Source: Lingula anatina | Lineage: Eukaryota > Brachiopoda > Lingulata > Lingulida > Lingulidae | Direction: 5' to 3' | DNA: 41,003 bases | Assembly: GCF_001039355.2 (NCBI RefSeq) | Contig: NW_019773881.1 | Span: 207,904-248,906 of the forward strand | Shown: positions 24,725 through 35,337 of the stretch, piece by piece | How positions within the stretch are numbered: position 1 is the stretch's first letter | How the letters are laid out: the number at the start of each line of letters is the position of its first letter | Notes under the pieces: generated by a model | Seen by the model: only the letters and a program-made list of their open reading frames with translations | Told to the model about the DNA's origin: nothing | The model's database searches: none | Position numbers and translations under genes: made by a program

Positions 24725-27700
24725 CTATGGTCAATATAACGATGATACAAATAAAAACCAATTCGTAATATAGCTCTATAAATCAATTATATTTAACAAA
24801 ATCTCAAAAAGGTTATAATATATACGTCATAACTAAGGGTGGTAAAATTAATATGTTTGATACTAAAGCACAATAGCAAGTTATTATATTATAATGTTTG
24901 TTTGATTGTTTTTGTCTGTTTTTAGTTATTTTTTAAGAACTACATGTCAGACATACCTTAAGCGAGCAACTGAACGTTGAATTGCAGTCAACACATTTAG
25001 AATCATAAACAAGGAGGTATTTGGGTTCGCTGAAGTTTTCAGCGTTATTGCTGACGCTCACTTCGTATCCCTCCGCGAGGACGGTCTCCTGGGGGACAGT
25101 GGGACTGGCCGCTCTCTTTTTCCTGGACAAAGTATGTGGCAAAGGACACATTACCTCTTGCAGATGAATAAATTCTGCAGTAGTCTCACTGTAGGTAAAA
25201 GATGGTACGACACCCGCATTTGTTACCTTAAGAAAGGAATGAAGATTCTACGTCAGTCTACAAGGTTAACTTCCACATGTATAGATTAATGCATTTCAAC
25301 AAAATATGATTAGTAATCGTGTTTACTATAAGCAAGCAATAATAACATTTACAATTAGTAAGAACACATATGTAATAAATTAACTTAATAAAAGTCGTTT
25401 CACTGGTTATGGGTTAAATAAACCTTCTTATAATAATTCAGGAAATAAGTGCCGAATGCAAATACCTTAAAATGCTTAAATTTGCACGTAACGGCCACGC
25501 TCTTGATGAAGGACGATCAATAAACCGGCGTCTTTCTGCACGGCCTAGAGCGTTCATCACACAGCCCGGCACTAGGCAGCTCGAAGTACACCGGTGCTAC
25601 GTTTATATCCATGGAGCAATCATAGCCATAATACGGGTCGACACAAGTACATTTCCTGCAAATATATTCCGTACTGTTCTTAATACATTAAAGGTATTAT
25701 ATACGGAAATTTCGGACAAATCAAATTTTCTCAAGAAAGAAAGCAATTTTCTCCTACTAGTGACTCATTTCTAAATCTGCCCATGTCGATTCTATAATTT
25801 ATAGCACTACTAATAAAATAATTCAATCGTTTACACCGTCATGTACAATTCAGGAGTTAAAATTGACATAGAGCACTTTAATGTGAGAAGTTTTGTCATT
25901 TCAGGGTCTCATACAACATTCAGCTTTGGTGGGTATGTAGACATGGGAAATATGACTTTGAGACATTGTGAATGTCGAAACTAGATCATTTGTCATTGTT
26001 AGGTATGTAAACATTGTCGCTTACCCCAGGAAAATCCATTTTGCCAAAAAAAAAACAAGTGTTATCCGTTTGATAAGCACCTTTCACTGTTTTCAACTTT
26101 CTTGAAATCCAACCTTTTAATCCACCTAAAACGCAGGGCAAACATACCGGAACATTCTCGAAACATTTTATTTGAATTGAATTACTGCCTACCGTTTGAG
26201 CAAACGCCGTGTCCGGAGCAGTTCCTTGGACAAAGGGCGGCCGCTATTGCGGCCGGTGGGACTGCAACGCTGGAACCGTTTTCTACTCATGTCCACAGTG
26301 AAACATTCTTCGCTAACTCTGTCGCAATGGTTGCCTCAAATCCGTCTCTTGTGTATTCGGCCCATTCTGTGCCTCCTGTCATCTGTTTATAAGATACAAA
26401 GATAAACATGTTTCCTAGTGATTGATCTGACTGACATATAATTCAATCCATTCAATTGCACACAAACAGTGAACCAAACTTTGAACTGCATATCCTCCCA
26501 AAGACATTCTTTCACCAAGAGAGCGCGTGGTATTAGTCATGATAGGGTGAAGAGTATATTAAAGCCGTTTGCATGGTAATACACTCTTGCTAAAATGATG
26601 GAATATTCCAACAGGATGTTAAAGGAAGCAAAGTCATCAAAAGAAACTGTGTGTTATTAATCTCGCGTAGCTGCCACGATTATGTCGCCTATGCTTTGAG
26701 GAACTGCCTCGACCAGTGCCTGCAATTTTTGATGACTCTCTGGCTGAGATAACCCCAACCTTTGACAGTATGCGTGGTATACAATCTATCAACCGTTCGG
26801 TATTATCACGAAATCTCAAACACTTTCGTAACCTTAAATTTGTTATTGGGCAATACTACAACCAGGTAAGTGAAAGATTATGTAACAATCAACACAGTTA
26901 ATTTTGAAATAATAATTAATATAATAATTTTCGAAAAATTCCAACATTTTTGCAAGAGTGTATACAGCAATTCTCACGGCAAGCCCCTGTCAATTCTCTT
27001 CGCGACTTTCGTATCACGTTAGAAAGTTTAACAAACCATATATTATAAAGTGCACATCTGGTGTCACTTAAGCTCGAGTACATATATTTTTCTCGGTCTT
27101 GTTATTAAATTAAGTTTCTTATGCTGTTGAATTGCCTATAAACGGACAACAATTACAAAAAATATGTTCATGTATAATTACCAGGATATCAGTCACACAC
27201 CCGTCTATTAATGTGTCTTCGTCTTAATTCTCCATTATGGAAGCAGCTTCCCCAGTGGTTTCATCTTCGATATAGCTGGTGCAGGAAGCTCTGGCCGATT
27301 CTTCAGTCCAACCATTTTTCCAAGTAAAACTCTTAAAACAAAAATTTAGTGTGTATTAAAAAAATTAACAGTAAGTTTCAATTATAATTAACAGTTATCC
27401 AATTGGGGAAAAATAAAACCCAATACCACTTAATACCATTTAGAAATTTTCATAAAATAACCCAAATAAAAAGGCGATATTTTAAGGAACACCTTTATAT
27501 AGAAGTGCATTCTTATAATATCACATATAATATCTTAGTCGGTCATTATCGCTCTGAAAATACGTGGTTTTGAATCAAAACAATCAAATCATAGAAGACA
27601 CACACGCTTCCTAAGTATCCTGTACACACGGGAATACTTACAAAAGCAGGTATAAAAAAAGAAAGTTTACTGCTCAATAATTAACTGCGAACGTAAAAAA

Positions 27701-28699
27701 AATAATTTTTGTTATCCATCGCTTTATTGAATTGTGCATGGTGTTTGGAAGTTACTTTCAAGTGTCATTATGCAATGGAGTATAAAAAGGAAAGTGCCGA
27801 ATTGTTCTTTTTTGTCGACACATGTTGCATAGTATACTGCCCTCCCAGGCTGCAATTTTACGAGGATGGCCCGTGCTGCTGCCTGGTTTGGGCGCGCTGC
27901 TTTGTACGAAACCGTTGGTTGATTTTCACAATGGTTTTGTGAAATTTATCACTGTGAAATTTAAAGAAGCGAATACATTAAGATTTTTTAAATGTTCTAT
28001 TATTATTTGATGAAGTGTATAAGAATGGTTTCCGAGATATTCTGTCACCCATTTGTATATTTAAAAAGGCAAAAAAACATGAAAATGCATCCTTACAGTG
28101 TTACTAGGGTCATAGTCTTCCTCCAAAAAGGTTCGTTCTTCAAGGATATAATCACTTCCTTCCAGGTCATCTCTCCTCTGCCTACACTGGTCATACTGTG
28201 CTGTGTGGTTGTTATATCATCTTTTGTATCGGCACAGGACTGGACATTAACTAAATAGCTACAGTTAGCGAATCTTTCCTCGTTAGACGTGCCACTACAT
28301 GTGCAGTAAGGGAAACGTTTCCGTCTTGTTCCCTCCGTCCCATTGTATAGACTTTCCTTGACCGATTTAACTCTATCAACATAAACAGATTCAATTTTTT
28401 AACATAGTTATCGAAATTTGTGCTTATCAATTTGAAAGAGAGCTAGGTGACAGTGTTGTTGGTTTCCTTTCCGTTTATATGGCAGTGCGCAAAGTTACAA
28501 ATGCCACCATATTTGTTGCAGTATACATATTTGGGAAGCAATTCTCTTATTTTCAAATAATTAAAATAATTAAAATTACTAATTCATATGTGCACCTGCC
28601 ATTTGCAATCCGTTCAATAATGACAACACATCAATTTAACATTAAGATTTACCACCATGTCTGTTAAGTCTACAGGTAAAACCCTTTCACATTATTTAC

Positions 28700-29918
28700 C
28701 TCCATGCTTCTCTGAACTGGCGTTCGTTCCCAATCGGAGAACCAGTTCTGTCATGAAAGTCGTCTGTTTTATCGAAGTTCAAAGTACCACATAGCCCTAA
28801 TGTATTGCTATAGTCAAGTGTGCTTGCGTAAATGTGTATATAATTTATTCCAGCCTTTGCCCCCCTATTAAAGACTTGAACTTCGACGTGACCGGCAGTG
28901 GGTAAATGGATCTACCGAAAGAAGAATGAATGAGAGAATTAAAAACAACAACATCTATCACCATGTATGCTGTTCATTTTATTAACATTTTCATGTTTTA
29001 TGTGGAGGGGGAGAAGAAGGTAAAGCTGGTTCTTCTTTTGCAGTTAAGTTTGTCCATTGGGCCAATCAATCGGGGTCCTTTAACAATGCAGGCTGAGCGT
29101 TTTAGCAAGCCTTCTCCGATAATATTATTATACAGTGCACATCTGTGCTCAGATTGCCGAGATCCAAAGACATTAATTATCATTTCCCAGTTTTTCATTT
29201 CTATTGGATAAGTACATATACCATAAATTGGATATATCATTGTGCGTCTTGACAAAAATTGTTTGCTTTATATCAAGGCAAGATAAGCCATTTTGGGGTG
29301 AACTTTGACAAAATTATATTAACTGAGACAGAATATATTTTGTTTTCAACATGCGTTTCCTTGAAATATCCAAAGCATCATACTAAAAGTTCCACAAAAT
29401 CGGTTCTTGGGATATATGTATAATTTGCAAAAATCCAACATTAAGCCATGTGTCATTTAAATACACTTTCACTTAAATATCCTTAGTTTAAACTACTATT
29501 TCAGCTTTATTTTACAATTGACATTTGTCAGGCGTCCCTTTGCTGCCAATAATATTTTGGTTCCATCTTATAAATACAAAATGACAGCCAACAGGCAAAA
29601 TAATTATATTTTTACAGATTTTTTACAACATTTTACTGAAAATGTTGGCTTATTTCACTTTTTAGACACATTTCACTTCTAGAGACTTGATATTTTGATA
29701 TTTATGGCCTATGTACTTACTTTGTACAGTCGCCCGTCTTTAAGCTGCTCAATGCGCATGGTCTCTCTTTCACAGCCGATCATGGAAACACGGCCATTTA
29801 TTTTGTTTTGCTTACAGTAGTCAATTATGAATACATCGCTTTCAGACTTTACGGCCACTCCACAGTTACAGAATGGTGCGTTATTGTTGTTGTGGCAACT
29901 TCCGAAGAATGCATTTAC
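28700..29918 (-). pseudogene. VWDE: VWD-domain exon pair of the VWDE-like gene (both exons open)
   Basis: Exon 29918-29721 (66 codons, phase 0 at both ends) and exon 28911-28700 (70 codons plus 2 bases) join as GRLYK-IHLPTAGHVEVQVF, the usual VWD core. The second exon ends REAWR across the intron into exon 3. Neither exon has a lesion. The intron 28912-29720 has no further exon I can support. Confidence 0.8.
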
Positions 29919-30321
29919 CTGCAAACAGCAAGAAAGGGCACTTACTTTCTGCGCAATCATGCATCTGGTCATGATATAATTGAATGGGTTTCTCCAAAAT
30001 CGCTTTTTCAAATGGAATTCCTAATCAATTAATAGACAGAAAGACAGTGACATTCCAGTTTCGGCTTTTTATATGATTTCTTATTCTGTTTATTCAGTAG
30101 TATTTTCATCAACTATGACCCTATAATAACAAGAACAATATAGCGATAGAAGTTTGTGAGATCGGCTTAACAAAAGATGTTTACGTCCAGTTCTACATAA
30201 ATTCAAAGCAGTATATCTTAAAAAGCCAAGCAATTACGTCCATTCCTTTGACTGAAGCAGTACATGTATATGTATTTCCATGATTTTTCGAGACCTTCGT
30301 TCCCCATCACTTCCTGAAGCT

Positions 30322-31030
30322 TTAACAATGGGAATATATGCCCGATACTTGATTGCTGAGTTCTCTTTTGCAATCCTTAAAATGTTCAAGCTTACATTTG
30401 CTGAGCACCGCGATTGCTCGACGGAAGAGCGACACCTTACGATCAAAGTCTGACCCTTGCAACAAAACAGTGTTCCGTAATTTGGTAAGGAAGTGGTTAT
30501 ATAACTGATAGTCAGCTTTGCTCCACATCCTATGTTTCTTTATAGTCCTTTCATCGTTCATGTTTTTTGTATTCATATTCCTGTTTGTTTCTTACAGCAT
30601 ATAAGATGTCGTCCATGCCTCAGCATAGCAAGCGGCGTAGTAACACCAAACTTTCATTCAACATTTCTAAGACGATTACAAAATCGAATTTCTGTTCCAA
30701 AAACCCGATGTATTCAGCAATAAATCTGTCGTTGTTCCTGAGATCAGTTCTATCATCTGGGAATCCGTACTCATACATCATGCCGTTTCTCAAGAACCCA
30801 ACGTGGCTTGTGACATAGTCGTCGGTCCAATACTTGTATGGATTTTCCATAAATTCCACGATAGGGTTCGTGGAGTTTTTCATATTGATTATCTCCGCAA
30901 TACCAAAAAAACTGAAGGCGCTTTGAAACTGTGAAAGTGGTTCGCGAACTATTCCGACATAAAATGTATCATTTGGCATCATGCTTTCTATCACTTTTGA
31001 GTCAAAAACCATATGTTTGTAAATCATGAT
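30322..31030 (-). pseudogene. Galactose-3-O-sulfotransferase-like gene, 3' part, disrupted
   Basis: Minus-strand translation gives GAL3ST-family sequence. It includes MPNDTFYVGIVREPLSQF (the PAPS 3'-phosphate-binding region), WTDDYVTSHVGFLRNG, FDFVIVLEMLNESLVLLRRLL and, after the lesions, HRMWSKADYQLYNHF and KCKLEHFKDC. The family moves sulfate from PAPS to the 3-OH of galactose in Golgi glycolipids and glycans. A TGA at 30622-30620 stands where the family has Trp after LLC, and the frame shifts by one near 30550-30577 in an A run. Residues for the N-terminal half, with the 5'-PAPS loop, are absent. The copy is cut near 31030-31120, where the 1.27-kb repeat begins. It lies just 5' of the VWDE-like gene on the same strand. 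Confidence 0.82.
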
Positions 31031-31122
31031 ATCATACGTACGTTATAGTTGGCGTCGTTCACGGTTATTTTCCTACGGATCATATCCCTTCTAGATGTCT
31101 TTTAATGGCTATTGTATGACAT

Positions 31123-32399
31123 AGAATAGGCAATGTATTTTTGTTTGCTTGTTGAATTTGATTAATGAACCAATGTCACAATGACATCAAAGAGATAATT
31201 AAAAGTCATTAAAACAGGATTTTAATCCTTATTTTCATTTATCAGTCAGCAAAATAGGAAAAAACTGATAAAAAAGATTTGGCAAAAATTCCATATTAAA
31301 TGTCATGTCTAGATATGCATTAGGTTTAGCATCCCCTTTAGACATATTGACTTTCTAATTAAAATAACACATTGATTCTGTTTGTATATTCCAAAAATCC
31401 ATTATGCCTCACATCTTGTTATCATTTAAAAAAAGAAATACAAAAATAGCTGCACAGGATTTTGCTTAAACGCAAGAGAATATAAACAATTTTGAAAAAT
31501 GTTCCACTGGCAACTTTATTTTATATGAGTACCAGTCATTAATGCTTATATATACATGACGTTGATGTGTAGGGCACTAAATCGCGCATATGTGCAAGCA
31601 TGCTGGATTTGTAACAGCAATGTAACAAGGTTATGTTGCAATAAAACAGGCACGAATAATAATGGTACTGAATAATTAACTGCAACCATGTATTTGAATC
31701 GTCTTTCTCTCGGAAAAATAGATGCAATTTAGAGCAGCGACATTATGCACAGTTATCAATTGAATGTGAGATAGGATGAATAAAATCTTCAAAGTCTGTT
31801 ACAGTGCCGCCTGAAATTCCTCTTACTTACTCTGCGGGTCGCTGCGGGTTGTTCAGACGGCCTGGCTCGGTAACTATGGAAATAACATTGTCATCCATGC
31901 GCTGTTTGGTTTCTGTTAACAATAGTGCCATGCCATGCCCGTCGGGTAATTATCGTGACAAACTTTCTGCTAACAAAGGAGCCTAACCCTAGCTCGCTAA
32001 GATAAAGATCGAAGCTGAGCGTGGTCGCAATTAAGTGTTCGTCCAAGCGTTATTTGACAAGGCGAAGGGTGGCCGGCCGAAAGACTGACTCCTTGGTTCT
32101 GTAGCACACCAAGTAGAAAGTGCGAACGTGACCGCCGTAAATATTATTAAAGAAATTAGCCTAAATTTTGATACAACTGTTTCTCTTTCATTCTTTGATA
32201 TTAACTCCGCACCTATGTTATTCAAAACGATAGGAATAGTTCATCTTTACGATCTAAACTCCAAACTTAACCAAAAACCTTCTTCATACTTAAAAGCATC
32301 ATAGAAAATTAATGTAAAAAGCTGGATTATAATATATCGGGCTTACTTCACTGTTTGGCACGTACGTGTCATCTGACATTAATTAACAATATGTTCAGG
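31123..32399 (+). repeat. 1.27-kb repeat block, copy 1
   Basis: Runs from AGAATAGGCAATGTATTTTT to a TTCAGG end and is nearly identical to 35338-37346 once the 728-bp insertion in the latter is removed. No terminal inverted repeats and no known protein; the short frames inside it (60-64 codons) are conserved between copies only because the DNA is. It carries the empty target ATTAAAG at 32146-32152. Confidence 0.9.
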
Positions 32400-32439
32400 C
32401 AAGGAGTTATAACAGAAGGAGATTACACGCAAGCCTCTC

Positions 32440-32600
32440 NATCATTTTTTTTTTTTTGAGATTCGTTATTTCATTATTGCAATGTATTTATTTATTTTTT
32501 TTTTCTGTTTGTTTAGTTTCACCACTACCGATTTCACTATCACTACCGATATCACTACCACTACCACTACAACTACTTTTATGTGCTGCATTACATCATT
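32440..32600. repeat. Contig gap, T run and ACTACC-rich low-complexity tract
   Basis: N at 32440, T runs at about 32446-32457 and 32490-32503, then an irregular ACTACC/ATCACT tract (32519-32577). Confidence 0.7.
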
Positions 32601-32952
32601 ACGTATTGCGTGGACAATAAAGGTGAACTTTAAAGATGTTTGCGTTTCGAGTTATTGGATTGTAGACAGCAACATTTATATTACTGCTCCCGTCGATCTT
32701 TCTGAGAATGCATTCAGTAGTTATTTACCAGAATTGGTAAACTTTTCCGTTCATCTATTGACAACCTGCAGTGGTCCCATTTAGAGATTTATTCCTGTTA
32801 CACCTATGACAGTGATAAAAGTCCGGCCATTTGAAAGTGCTATCCTTAGGCAATAATACTGTTAAATGATAAAACTATAAATGTATATGAAATCCTTCTG
32901 GTGAGCCATATATCAGACAAAAAATGAGAGGTTTGCAACTTCAGCTCGTATG

Positions 32953-33028
32953 TGTAGTGGTTAGCGTGCAAAACCACAAGGTAAGATATCATTAATCGTT
33001 CTATTGCATCTATAGGTTCGAGACCTAT
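32953..33028 (+). ncRNA. tRNA-like segment (SINE head or tRNA pseudogene)
   Basis: TGTAGTGGTTAGCG (from 32953) resembles a D-arm/A box. ATAGG-TTCGAGA-CCTAT (33012-33028) is a perfect T arm with a 7-nt loop and B box. A box and B box are about 60 bp apart, longer than in most tRNAs, and the acceptor stem does not pair. A tRNA-derived SINE is most likely. Confidence 0.5.
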
Positions 33029-33555
33029 CTTTGACTTGACCATACCCCCCTAATCTAAGAACGGAGATCCCGCGTTTTGTGTAAAGTGATTTTCTCTTAG
33101 GAATAAGCTTTTGAAAAAGAGAGAGAGGGAGAGAAAATAAGAATTTCGACACATAACACAAAAGGTACACCCCAGTAGAAAAGGACATGAAATAATATAC
33201 ACTGTACATATACCTCACAGGATGAAAATAAGGGATGCCTTTGGATGGTGAATTATTTTGTTTAAAAAATATCGGCCAAACCAGGCTCATACATATTGCG
33301 CACTGAGGGAGGAGTACGCCAAAAATATGCGTTAACACGTCAAAATTTGCGTTTACTAGATGAAGAATACACATAAAATAAATAAATTGTTTTTGTTTTT
33401 TCATTAATATGCATGTAAACTGCCTATCGGAAAACAATTTAAAATATAAAGATAAAATGTTATATAAATAGAATAAAGAAAACGTTTATTATATCTTTAA
33501 AACTAGTATGTCTCTTTATCTATTTATTCATGTCATTTCTTGGTGTAAACTATAT

Positions 33556-33775
33556 AGGACATGCGTTACTAAAATGTCAGGAACGTTCGTCCCATTAGGA
33601 CGTGCATTACTACACGTAGTACTTACATTACTTGGGAGCCTTTGTCCTACGGACATTGAATCCTAGTGACGTATATCCTAGGACTTCCATTCCTAGCAAT
33701 GCATGCCCTAGGATTTGCATTCCCAGGACTTACTGTCCGGGCGGACTTGCGTTACTAAGACGTGCACTCCTGCCA
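33556..33775 (+). repeat. Degenerate 15-16 bp minisatellite
   Basis: About 13 units approximating TAGGACNTGCATTCC, for example TAGGACGTGCATTAC, TAGGACTTCCATTCC and TAGGATTTGCATTCC. Units vary in most positions, but the TAGGA start and the TCC/TAC end are kept. No reading frame of interest. Confidence 0.75.
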
Positions 33776-34036
33776 CACCGGTTGTTCTCTTCCTGTCCCA
33801 ACTATCAATGCTGCCATTTGTGTCGCCCACCTTCACTGTTTTTGAGCTCAAATCATACCAATGTCCTGTAATATATCTGGACGGCACGTTTCAAATTTGG
33901 CGTGATGGTTAGTTGTTAACCACATGGTTAACCCAGCCACCTTTTATAGGCATTGGGACATCAGCAAAAATATAAAGAACATCAGTAAATATGTAAGGTG
34001 TACTTTGGATATCAACTATGTGCTTCTTCCTAGCAG

Positions 34037-34214
34037 GTGTATTTACCGTATGCCTCAACTGCAATCTGAATCCCAGCAGCTCAACCTTACTGTGGCCAAG
34101 ATGACCACCCAGCCCGGAGTTACCGTTATAGGGTTGATTGAAGGAATGACCAGTTTGATCTTTGTCGTTGTTATGGCAGTGTCTTTGTGTAACAATAAGA
34201 ATTCTCAACGATGA
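34037..34214 (+). CDS. Possible terminal exon with a membrane segment
   Basis: A good acceptor (TGCTTCTTCCTAGCAG, ending 34036) precedes an open frame that ends NNKNSQR and TGA. It has one hydrophobic stretch (GLIEGMTSLIFVVVMAVSLC) that could span a membrane. No homologue is recognised and no partner exon was found, so this may be chance. Confidence 0.22.
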
Positions 34215-34229
34215 GTGCTGTTTAATTAC

Positions 34230-34561
34230 TGGTTATCGTTATTTATTTATTTATTTATTTGTCAATCTATTTATTTATTTATTTATTGTGGTGATTAGCT
34301 TATAAATCTAAACTTGCATAAGAACCAAATTGCAGGGAGAAGGCCGGTCTCCTAAATATCCTAACCCTTTTTTATTTCAGAAGAGGCCTGGTTAGAACAA
34401 ATCGCAGGATAAAGTACGGAACAGAAGTCATCTAAACGTATGACAATGGTGTGCCACAAATGGCAGAGACATGTTTTATCAAAGTCGAGGATAAGGTGAT
34501 ATCACGGTTCTCTGCGGGAAGTTTTGACTGCTCTAGCATATTTTGTCTTTTAATTTATTCA

Positions 34562-34610
<49 letters not shown>

Positions 34611-34812
34611 CTACTTTCAAATACGAATTTGTATAAAGACGGGCAAGTTATTATTTTATGCATAGCTATCCTGAAATGTGATTAATACATCTTACAGAAT
34701 CATCCACGGGGTCGATGGGAATCTTTCAAGGCCCTAAGTTCAATATTTTATTTTTCTTTCATCTTCAAATATTCCATTGTTCAAATTCTTTTTTTTTTTT
34801 CGTATTAGTACA

Positions 34813-34848
<36 letters not shown>

Positions 34849-34850
34849 GC
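34230..34850. repeat. Simple-repeat region
   Basis: (TTTA)n at 34242-34286, (TTA)n at 34564-34610, a T run at about 34790-34800 and (CT)n at 34816-34846. No gene is seen. Confidence 0.8.
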
Positions 34851-35035
34851 TGGTACAATGTTACAAGATAACGTTAACAATAAAACAAGGACGAATGATA
34901 TTAACAATAACCATGTATTCGAATCGTCTTCCTTGGAAGAATAGATGCAATTTAAAACAGTGTCCTTTATGCACAGTCGCCTAGTGAATTTGAGAAACGA
35001 TGAATAAAATCTTCAAGGTCTGTTATATGGATTAG
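34850..35035 (+). repeat. Diverged partial third copy of the 1.27-kb block
   Basis: Matches about 31620-31800 in the same orientation: CCATGTATTCGAATCGTCTT, ATAGATGCAATTTA, TTATGCACAGT and GATGAATAAAATCTTCAA. It is clearly older than copies 1 and 2 and lies just upstream of copy 2. Confidence 0.75.
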
Positions 35036-35337
35036 TTGCCGCATTGGATCAAATGTCTGCATTTTATTTAACTGCAGGCCCTAAATACGGCGAAATAAAA
35101 AAAAAAAATCTAGTAGCCAAGGAGTGACTGGGTGGAGTGTTTTGACCAATACCTGGAATGTTATTCCAGATTGAACTCTAAAAACCTATCCCGAGGAATG
35201 CCAATTGAGAGCCCTGGTAGCCGCCAAAAGAAGTCAGGCGTAACATCAACCGTTACTGTGACTAGAAACTGACAATTGGGTCCTTTGTGAGGCATGTAAC
35301 TCTTTTACAGACGATAATTTGGAAAATAGTGAGATCC

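Larger units (their letters stand above)
23175..29918 (-). pseudogene. VWDE: VWDE-like gene (VWD, EGF and Cys modules), disrupted
   Basis: Ten exons in transcript order: 29918-29721, 28911-28700, 28372-28097, 27331-27182, 26382-26193, 25655-25466, 25226-24957, 24724-24614, 23645-23535, 23285-23175. The first two form a VWD domain (CNCGVAVKS, VFIIDYC, LGLCGTLN, DDFHDRTG). Furin-like sites follow (RRKR, RKKR). Exons 5-6 form an EGF-like domain (CPRNCSGHGVCSNG, CTCVDPYYGYDCS), and the last three exons are each exactly 111 bp. VWDE proteins are secreted or membrane-linked extracellular proteins. Lesions: frame break near 28212-28226, TAA at 27226-27224, TGA at 26289-26287, TGA at 25519-25517, and a one-base phase mismatch between exons 5 and 6. 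Splice sites and cysteines are otherwise kept, so inactivation looks recent. Sequencing error is the alternative, but five lesions make it less likely. Upstream and downstream exons were not found. Confidence 0.8.

Noticed and set aside
25517-26289. TGA codons as selenocysteine or programmed readthrough in the VWDE-like gene
   Set aside because: The positions are not cysteines in the family, a TAA and two frame breaks occur in the same gene, and no SECIS-like element was identified.
26637-26819. Possible extra VWDE exon between 27182 and 26382
   Set aside because: Exons 27331-27182 and 26382-26193 already join in phase, and the frame lacks family features.
31539-31986. Conserved 60-62 codon frames in both 1.27-kb blocks
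   Set aside because: Their conservation follows from near-identical DNA; there is no domain or codon evidence.
33556-33775. CRISPR-like array
   Set aside because: Units are contiguous and degenerate with no spacers, in a eukaryotic context.
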